A DNA stretch of 6,553 nt from Oscillibacter sp. Lineage in GTDB: Bacteria; Bacillota; Clostridia; Oscillospirales; Oscillospiraceae. Where the stretch lies: contig JAKSQE010000072.1 in assembly GCA_024404295.1 (NCBI GenBank), positions 1 to 6,553 on the forward strand. The letters are read 5' to 3'. The first letter of the stretch is position 1; every line of letters begins with the position of its first letter. Made by a program: the position numbers and the translations under genes. The notes below the pieces were generated by a model. The model was not told where the DNA came from and made no database searches. It was given only the letters and a program-made list of their open reading frames with translations. Shown here piece by piece: positions 1-4,908 of the stretch.

Positions 1-1
1 T

Positions 2-34
2 GCCAAGAAGGAAAAGGAACTGTTGGAGATCTAA
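2..34 (+). CDS. frr: Ribosome recycling factor, C-terminal end only (partial)
   Basis: Only the last ten codons and the TAA stop are present, reading AKKEKELLEI. This charged Lys/Glu helix ending in a short hydrophobic tail matches the usual C-terminus of ribosome recycling factor, which works with EF-G to split post-termination ribosomes. The identification rests equally on context, because frr stands immediately before uppS and cdsA in most Firmicutes. The stop codon shares one base with the uppS start (TAATG), so translation of the two is probably coupled. The fragment is too short for a firm call from sequence alone. Confidence 0.75.
   Translation, partial: AKKEKELLEI
25..28 (+). promoter_or_regulatory. 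Ribosome binding site of uppS, inside the end of frr
   Basis: GGAG lies five bases before the ATG at 34 and sits within the last codons of frr. Together with the one-base stop/start overlap, it supports the ATG at 34 as the uppS start and suggests translational coupling. Confidence 0.6.
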
Positions 35-786
35 TGGCTGCGATTGATACAAAAAATAACCAGGCGGGGCAGGCAATCAAGCCGCCCCGCCATATCGCCA
101 TTATTATGGATGGCAACGGCCGTTGGGCAACAAAACGAGGATTGCCTCGTACGGCTGGACATAAGGCGGGTGCAGAGACTTTCCGCAAGATTGCAACGTA
201 TTGCAAGAATATCGGCGTGCAGTATTTGACGGTGTATGCCTTTTCCACGGAGAACTGGAAGCGCTCCGCCGACGAGGTGGGTGCGATTATGGGCTTGCTG
301 AAGCGGTATCTGTTGGAGGCAGTGGATACCATGGAGCGGGATCATATTCGCCTGCACTTTTTTGGTGACATGACGCCGATTGCTCCGGAACTGCGGGCAT
401 TGGCTCATGAGACGGACGAGATTTCTGCTGGACTTCCGGAAGGTGATTTCCAGGCAAATGTCTGCCTGAACTACGGCGGGCGGGATGAGATCCTTCGCGC
501 GGTACGGAAGTTTGCGGCGCAATGTGCGGCAGGGGAGCGGAAACCTGAGGAGCTGGACGAAGCCATGCTCTCAGGGTTGATGGACTCTGCAGGTATTCCT
601 GATCCGGAACTGATTATTCGCCCCAGTGGCGAGCAGCGGCTGAGCAACTTCCTGCTGTGGCAGTGTGCCTATTCCGAGTTTTATTACACAGATACCCTGT
701 GGCCGGATTTTGACGAAGCGGAGCTGGATAAGGCGATTGCTGCTTATCAGAGCCGTGACAGACGATTTGGAGGCGTAAAGAAATGA
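34..786 (+). CDS. uppS: Undecaprenyl diphosphate synthase (cis-prenyltransferase)
   Basis: This cytosolic, membrane-associated cis-prenyltransferase adds eight IPP units to farnesyl diphosphate to make C55 undecaprenyl diphosphate, the precursor of the lipid carrier for peptidoglycan and other wall polymers. At 250 aa it has the normal length. The diphosphate-binding motif IIMDGNGRWA places the catalytic Asp at residue 26, with Arg30, Arg39 and His43 following, the same numbering as the E. coli enzyme. YAFSTENWKR is at 67-76. The IPP-binding block RPSGEQRLSNFLLWQ begins at Arg196, with Arg202 and the Mg-binding Glu215 in YSEFYY. The start is fixed by the overlap with frr and the GGAG site. 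The end overlaps cdsA by four bases. It sits with dxr and ispG, which supply its IPP substrate. All key residues are intact. Confidence 0.97.
   Translation: MAAIDTKNNQAGQAIKPPRHIAIIMDGNGRWATKRGLPRTAGHKAGAETFRKIATYCKNIGVQYLTVYAFSTENWKRSADEVGAIMGLLKRYLLEAVDTMERDHIRLHFFGDMTPIAPELRALAHETDEISAGLPEGDFQANVCLNYGGRDEILRAVRKFAAQCAAGERKPEELDEAMLSGLMDSAGIPDPELIIRPSGEQRLSNFLLWQCAYSEFYYTDTLWPDFDEAELDKAIAAYQSRDRRFGGVKK
63..91 (+). repeat. GC-rich inverted repeat (stem-loop) early in uppS
   Basis: The arms GGCGGGGC (63-70) and GCCCCGCC (84-91) are perfectly complementary. Inside them GGC (72-74) pairs with GCC (81-83), leaving a single bulged A at 71 and a six-base loop. This gives 11 pairs, nearly all G-C, starting 29 bases after the uppS start codon. 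It has no T-tract, so it is not a terminator. The pairing is seen in the sequence; any effect on translation is inference. Confidence 0.5.
769..773 (+). promoter_or_regulatory. Ribosome binding site of cdsA
   Basis: GGAGG nine bases before the ATG at 783, inside the end of uppS. It supports the start that gives an ATGA overlap with the uppS stop. Confidence 0.65.
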
Positions 787-1592
787 GTTCTTTGCAGTCC
801 CGCATTTTAGTAGCTGTGATCGGAGTACCTATCATTATCTGGGTGGTGCTGTGGGCACCCTCTATTGTGATGGCTGCCGCTCTGGCACTTTTGGCAGGAA
901 TCGCCGGAATGGAATTGCAGAAGTGTGTCAGCGGTGCGAAGAACGATATGGTAGGACTGAGTGCGATTTTCCCGGTTTTTGCCGTGATGTGGTACTGGGA
1001 GCGTCCTGATCATATCGCAATGCTGTGCATCATAGAAATTGTTTTTTTCTTTGGGTATGCCATTTTTAAGGGCGGCGAAGTGAAGTTTGCTCAAGTCATG
1101 GCAGCGGTTTTTGCCGGTGTCTGCATCGCTTATTCCTTTGCGGGTTTTGTCCGCATTGAGTCCACCGGCGTGCACCGTGGCGTTCTGCTGCTGCCCTTTA
1201 TCCTCAGCTTTGCCTGCGATACCTTTGCCTATATCGCCGGTCTGACTATGGGAAAGCACAAGCTGGCGCCCAAGGTCAGTCCCAAGAAAACGGTAGAGGG
1301 TTCCATCGGCGGTTTACTGGGAAATGTTGCTTGCGGCGAATTGTTTGTGTTTGTGATGGAGCAATTTTTCGGCGGCAGCCCCATTGGCTACGGTGCTATG
1401 GCGCTTTTAGCGCTGATTTGCGGCATCGTAGCACAAGTGGGTGATCTGAGCTTTTCTCTCATTAAGAGAGAATTTGGTATTAAGGATTACGGACACCTGT
1501 TCCTTGCACACGGCGGTGTGTTGGATCGCTTCGACAGCGTGTTGTTTGTAACGCCGGTCATCGAAATCGTTTTAAAACTGGTTATGCAGTAA
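783..1592 (+). CDS. cdsA: Phosphatidate cytidylyltransferase (CDP-diacylglycerol synthase)
   Basis: This integral membrane enzyme converts phosphatidic acid and CTP to CDP-diacylglycerol, the branch-point precursor of bacterial phospholipids. The 269 aa product has the family's usual length and is strongly hydrophobic, with several membrane segments, for example around residues 8-40, 58-70, 80-95, 100-120 and 135-155. SPKKTVEGSIGG lies in the middle. The family signature spans residues 225-251, from SLIKRE through IKDYG to HGGVLDRFD, with the metal-binding Asp pair D248/D251 present. One departure is that the two residues before HGG (around 241-242), usually Pro-Gly, read Leu-Ala. The gene follows uppS with a four-base overlap, so translation is probably coupled. 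Confidence 0.96.
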   Translation: MSSLQSRILVAVIGVPIIIWVVLWAPSIVMAAALALLAGIAGMELQKCVSGAKNDMVGLSAIFPVFAVMWYWERPDHIAMLCIIEIVFFFGYAIFKGGEVKFAQVMAAVFAGVCIAYSFAGFVRIESTGVHRGVLLLPFILSFACDTFAYIAGLTMGKHKLAPKVSPKKTVEGSIGGLLGNVACGELFVFVMEQFFGGSPIGYGAMALLALICGIVAQVGDLSFSLIKREFGIKDYGHLFLAHGGVLDRFDSVLFVTPVIEIVLKLVMQ

Positions 1593-1601
1593 TGGAGAAA
1601 T

Positions 1602-1607
1602 AAAGGA
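1602..1607 (+). promoter_or_regulatory. Ribosome binding site of dxr
   Basis: AAAGGA five bases before the ATG at 1613, in the 20-base gap after cdsA. It decides the start, since the earlier ATG at 1592 opens only a three-codon frame. Confidence 0.55.
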
Positions 1608-1612
1608 CAGCT

Positions 1613-2758
1613 ATGACGAATACAATTTCGATACTTGGCTCTACCGGTTCCATTGGTCGCCAGACCCTGGAAGTGGCAGAGCAGATGAATCTAAAGGTTG
1701 CTGCGCTAACGGCCAGCACCAGCGTGGAACGTATGGAGGCGCAGGTACGTCAGTTTCATCCTTGCCTTGCGGTGATGACGGACGAAGCGGCAGCGAAGGA
1801 TCTGGCTGTTCGCTTAGCTGATACGGAAACCAAGGTCCTGGGCGGGTTTGACGCTTTGGAAGAAGCGGCCACCGTTCCGGAAGCGGATACCGTTGTAACT
1901 GCTGTGGTGGGTATGGTCGGTTTGAAACCTACGCTGGCTGCCATCAAGGCGCAAAAGCGCATTGCCCTGGCGAATAAAGAGACGCTGGTCTGCGCCGGAG
2001 AACTGGTGATGGATGCTGCTGATCGCTGGGGCGCGGAGATCGTGCCCGTGGACAGTGAGCATTCGGCCATTTTCCAGTGTGTGCAGGGCTGTAAAGACCG
2101 AAGCGAGATTAAGCGATTGATTCTGACCTGCTCCGGCGGTCCGTTCTTTGGAATGGACTACGACGAAGTGGGCAAAATGACCCGTGAGGATGCGCTGCGC
2201 CACCCTAATTGGACGATGGGGCCTAAAATCACGGTGGATAGTGCCACACTGATGAACAAGGGGTTAGAGGTCATTGAGGCCATGCGGTTGTACCGCCTGC
2301 CGTTGGAACAGGTGAATGTGGTCGTACATCGTCAGAGCATTATTCATTCCATGGTAGAATTTTATGACGGTGCAGTCATGGCACAAATGGGCACACCGGA
2401 TATGCGTCTGCCGATTCGCTATGCCATGACGTATCCCAACCGTGGAATCAATCCGGCAGAGCCGTTAGATCTTCTGAAATGCCCACCGCTGACTTTTGCG
2501 GAGCCGGATCGGGAAGTGTTTTCCTGCCTGCGTTTGGCGGAAGAAGCCGTGGTCGAGGGTGGTACAGCCTGTGCTGTTTTGAACGGCGCCAACGAGGAAG
2601 CTGTGGGACTGTTTTTAGCTGGCCGTATCGGTTTCCATGATATTGCTCGCCTGGTGGCAGAAGCCAGAGCGGAGATATCCGTGGTGAAAAATCCTGGTTT
2701 GCCGGAAATTTTAGCGGCAGACCGTGCCGCAAGAGAGGTAGTTCGGCGTTTGAAATAA
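1613..2758 (+). CDS. dxr: 1-deoxy-D-xylulose 5-phosphate reductoisomerase
   Basis: Dxr (IspC) is the NADPH- and divalent-metal-dependent cytosolic enzyme that rearranges and reduces DXP to 2-C-methyl-D-erythritol 4-phosphate, the committed step of the MEP isoprenoid pathway. At 381 aa it has standard length. The N-terminal Rossmann loop GSTGSIG is at residues 9-15. The metal ligands are Asp147 and Glu149 in VPVDSEHSAIFQ, and SGGPFF begins at Ser174. HPNWTMGPK holds His197 and Trp200, and the substrate/metal block MNKGLE holds Asn215, Lys216 and Glu219. These sit a constant 12 residues below the E. coli numbering for the later block. It is the first of two MEP-pathway genes here, with ispG two genes downstream. 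All catalytic residues are present. Confidence 0.98.
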   Translation: MTNTISILGSTGSIGRQTLEVAEQMNLKVAALTASTSVERMEAQVRQFHPCLAVMTDEAAAKDLAVRLADTETKVLGGFDALEEAATVPEADTVVTAVVGMVGLKPTLAAIKAQKRIALANKETLVCAGELVMDAADRWGAEIVPVDSEHSAIFQCVQGCKDRSEIKRLILTCSGGPFFGMDYDEVGKMTREDALRHPNWTMGPKITVDSATLMNKGLEVIEAMRLYRLPLEQVNVVVHRQSIIHSMVEFYDGAVMAQMGTPDMRLPIRYAMTYPNRGINPAEPLDLLKCPPLTFAEPDREVFSCLRLAEEAVVEGGTACAVLNGANEEAVGLFLAGRIGFHDIARLVAEARAEISVVKNPGLPEILAADRAAREVVRRLK

Positions 2759-2760
2759 TC

Positions 2761-2766
2761 AAGGAG
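2761..2766 (+). promoter_or_regulatory. Ribosome binding site of rseP
   Basis: AAGGAG is seven bases before the ATG at 2774 but only one base before the in-frame GTG at 2768. The spacing selects the ATG at 2774 as the true start. Confidence 0.7.
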
Positions 2767-2773
2767 CGTGTTC

Positions 2774-3847
2774 ATGAAGTCTCTCTATATTCTGGTAGCA
2801 ATTTTGATATTTGGTGTATTGATCGCTGTCCATGAGTTCGGCCATTTTATTACGGCAAAACTCTGCGGCGTCAAGGTCAATGAGTTCTCCATCGGTATGG
2901 GTCCGGAGCTGTGGAGCCGCAAAAAAGGGGAGACCCAGTACTCCCTGCGAATCATTCCTGTTGGCGGCTACTGTGCGATGGAAGGTGAAGACGAAGACAC
3001 CGGAGATGAACGATCTTTGTCGCACCAGAATTTCTGGAAGAAGCTGCTGATCTTGTCGGCAGGCTCTCTGATGAATTTCCTGACAGGTCTGTTGATCGTG
3101 CTTTGCTTATACGCCGGAGCTGTTGCCTTTTACACGGATTCGATTGTGGGTTTGGCCCCGGAGGTTATCCAGACAGGGGAAGCAGGATTATTGGTGGGGG
3201 ACGAAATCTATAAGATTAACGGCTATCGTACCTACCTGTTTGGCGATGCATCCGTTTTTTTGCAGTATTCTGATGATACGGCTGATATCGAAGTCGTGCG
3301 TGGCGGGCAGCATATTCTGGTGAAGAATGTGCCCCGGCAGACATGTACTTCCAATGAAGGCGGCAGCTATCAGGGATTTGGACTTTATGTCGGTGTAAAG
3401 GAAGTGCCGGCCACATTTGCCAAAAAACTGCAATACTCCTGGTACCAGACCATAGACTTTGTCCAGATGGTGCGGTTCAGCCTGATTCAGCTTGTATCCG
3501 GCGGCGCAAAAATGGACGATTTAAGCGGCCCGGTGGGGATCGTTAATACCATCACGGAAGTGGGCGAGCAAGCGGAGAAGACCGGCGGAATTTCCGCAGC
3601 AATGGAGAGCATTTTCTACTTTGCGGCACTGTTGGCAGTGAATTTGGCTGTCATGAATCTTCTGCCGCTGCCGGCATTAGATGGCGGACGAATTTTCTTC
3701 TTGCTGATTGATGAAATTTCCCTTTTCCTGTTTAAGCGGAAAGTACCCGAACGATATCAAGCGGCAGTCAATGCCGTCGGGTTTGTGGTATTGATGGGCT
3801 TTATGCTGTTTATAACATTCCACGATGTATCCAAATTAGTACAATGA
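2774..3847 (+). CDS. rseP: RIP/site-2 family intramembrane zinc metalloprotease (RseP/RasP-like)
   Basis: This is a membrane protease of family M50 that cuts transmembrane substrates such as anti-sigma factors and leftover signal peptides. From the ATG at 2774 it is 357 aa. The first membrane helix carries the zinc motif HEFGH at residues 20-24, with Glu21 catalytic. The short RIIPVGGY block follows, and LLILSAGSLMNFLTG marks a second helix. A single PDZ-like region covers roughly residues 120-200. GPVGIV lies near 255. The C-terminal helix has NLLPLPALDGG, with zinc ligand Asp303 in the NxxPxPxLDG motif. One PDZ domain is typical of Gram-positive members, whereas E. coli RseP has two. The substrate is unknown. 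The start was chosen by Shine-Dalgarno spacing over the GTG six bases upstream. Confidence 0.94.
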   Translation: MKSLYILVAILIFGVLIAVHEFGHFITAKLCGVKVNEFSIGMGPELWSRKKGETQYSLRIIPVGGYCAMEGEDEDTGDERSLSHQNFWKKLLILSAGSLMNFLTGLLIVLCLYAGAVAFYTDSIVGLAPEVIQTGEAGLLVGDEIYKINGYRTYLFGDASVFLQYSDDTADIEVVRGGQHILVKNVPRQTCTSNEGGSYQGFGLYVGVKEVPATFAKKLQYSWYQTIDFVQMVRFSLIQLVSGGAKMDDLSGPVGIVNTITEVGEQAEKTGGISAAMESIFYFAALLAVNLAVMNLLPLPALDGGRIFFLLIDEISLFLFKRKVPERYQAAVNAVGFVVLMGFMLFITFHDVSKLVQ

Positions 3848-3849
3848 GG
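3846..3849 (+). promoter_or_regulatory. Ribosome binding site of ispG
   Basis: GAGG eight bases before the ATG at 3858, overlapping the rseP stop codon. The overlap suggests the ispG start is read by ribosomes finishing rseP. Confidence 0.5.
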
Positions 3850-3857
3850 CGAATAAA

Positions 3858-4895
3858 ATGACGAAGAAACTGATGGTGGGCAAGGTAGCTGTGGGCGGCG
3901 GTGCTCCGGTGTCCATTCAGTCCATGTGCAATACGAAAACAGATGATGTGAAAGCAACAGTCGCACAGATTCAGGCTTTGGAAGCTGCCGGCTGTGAGAT
4001 CATCCGCGTGGCGATTCCGGATCAGGCTGCCGCGGAAGCTGTGGATAAGATCAAGGAGCAAATCCACATTCCTCTGATTGCTGATATTCACTTCAATTAC
4101 AAGTTTGCGTTGGAGTGTGCACAGCGAGGCATTGATGCCATTCGAATCAACCCCGGTAATATCGGCGAGGAAGCCAATGTGAAAGCGGTGGCCGATATTT
4201 GCCGAGCCAAGAATATCCCGATACGCATTGGTGTCAATGGCGGTTCGTTAGAAAAGGAACTTCGTGCCAAGTATGGCGGCGTTACCGCTGAGGCTCTGGT
4301 AGAGAGTGCGATGGGCCATGTACATTTGCTGAACAAGTTTGACTTTGATGATATCTGCATTTCCGTGAAGTGCTCCGACGTACCTTTGACCATGGCGGCA
4401 TACCGTTTGCTCAGCGAGCGGACAGATTATCCGCTGCATCTGGGCGTCACCGAGGCGGGTACGCCTTCTATGGGCATGGTGAAGTCCGCTATGGGTATCG
4501 GCGGATTATTGTGCATGGGCATTGGCGATACCATTCGAGTGACCTTGACGGCCGACCCTGTTGAGGAGATTTACGCAGCAAAGAAGATTTTGCAGGCTGC
4601 TGGTCTGCGGAAGGAAGGCGTGAATTTGATCGCTTGTCCTACCTGTGGTCGCACCCGCATTGATTTGATTCCAATGGCGGAGGAAGTAGAACGACGCTTG
4701 ATGGGCTGCAGCAAGAATATTACAGTTGCTGTTATGGGCTGTGCCGTCAATGGCCCCGGCGAGGCCTCCGCTGCCGATATTGGCATTGCCGGCGGCAATG
4801 GAGAAGGCCTGATATTCCGGAAAGGAGAAATCCTTTACAAGGTGCCGCAGGAGCAGCTTGTGGATGCTTTGATGGCTGAAATCGAGAAACTGTAA
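3858..4895 (+). CDS. ispG: 4-hydroxy-3-methylbut-2-en-1-yl diphosphate synthase (IspG/GcpE)
   Basis: IspG is the iron-sulfur enzyme that reductively opens MEcPP to HMBPP, the penultimate step of the MEP pathway; bacteria usually feed it electrons from flavodoxin or ferredoxin. The 345 aa product fits the short bacterial form, with a TIM barrel followed by an Fe-S domain. Recognisable barrel blocks are VSIQSMCNT near the N-terminus, LIADIHFNYKFAL, IRINPGNIG and GVTEAG. The [4Fe-4S] ligands are Cys260 and Cys263 in CPTCGRT and Cys295 in MGCAVNGPGE, with Glu302 as the fourth ligand. The 7-residue Cys-to-Glu spacing matches the E. coli enzyme (Cys305/Glu312). It follows rseP by ten bases and works in the same pathway as dxr. 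Confidence 0.97.
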   Translation: MTKKLMVGKVAVGGGAPVSIQSMCNTKTDDVKATVAQIQALEAAGCEIIRVAIPDQAAAEAVDKIKEQIHIPLIADIHFNYKFALECAQRGIDAIRINPGNIGEEANVKAVADICRAKNIPIRIGVNGGSLEKELRAKYGGVTAEALVESAMGHVHLLNKFDFDDICISVKCSDVPLTMAAYRLLSERTDYPLHLGVTEAGTPSMGMVKSAMGIGGLLCMGIGDTIRVTLTADPVEEIYAAKKILQAAGLRKEGVNLIACPTCGRTRIDLIPMAEEVERRLMGCSKNITVAVMGCAVNGPGEASAADIGIAGGNGEGLIFRKGEILYKVPQEQLVDALMAEIEKL

Positions 4896-4896
4896 G

Positions 4897-4902
4897 AGAA
4901 GG
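4897..4902 (+). promoter_or_regulatory. Ribosome binding site of polC
   Basis: AGAAGG six bases before the ATG at 4909, in the 13-base gap after ispG. It supports the chosen polC start. Confidence 0.5.
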
Positions 4903-4908
4903 TAAATC

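Noticed and set aside
807..1259. Minus-strand open frames lying across cdsA, dxr, ispG and polC
   Set aside because: They are shadows of well-supported + strand genes, have no ribosome binding site of note and resemble no known proteins.
1454..1472. Seven-pair hairpin in cdsA, and similar 6-7 pair hairpins at 4784-4800, 4821-4836 and 5704-5720
   Set aside because: Short stems of this size are expected by chance in coding sequence, and none is followed by a T-run that would make a terminator.
1592..1603. Three-codon frame (Met-Glu-Lys-stop) overlapping the cdsA stop, just before dxr
   Set aside because: It shares the TAATG pattern seen at frr-uppS, but nothing beyond that supports a product or a regulatory role. 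It is most likely chance.
3844..3861. Five-codon frame overlapping the rseP stop and the ispG start
   Set aside because: Too short to mean anything, and it is explained by the ATG formed around the rseP TGA. ispG has its own GAGG site.
4893..4908. Possible promoter or terminator in the gaps between genes
   Set aside because: The gaps are at most about 20 bases, hold ribosome binding sites, and show no -35/-10 pair or hairpin with T-tract.
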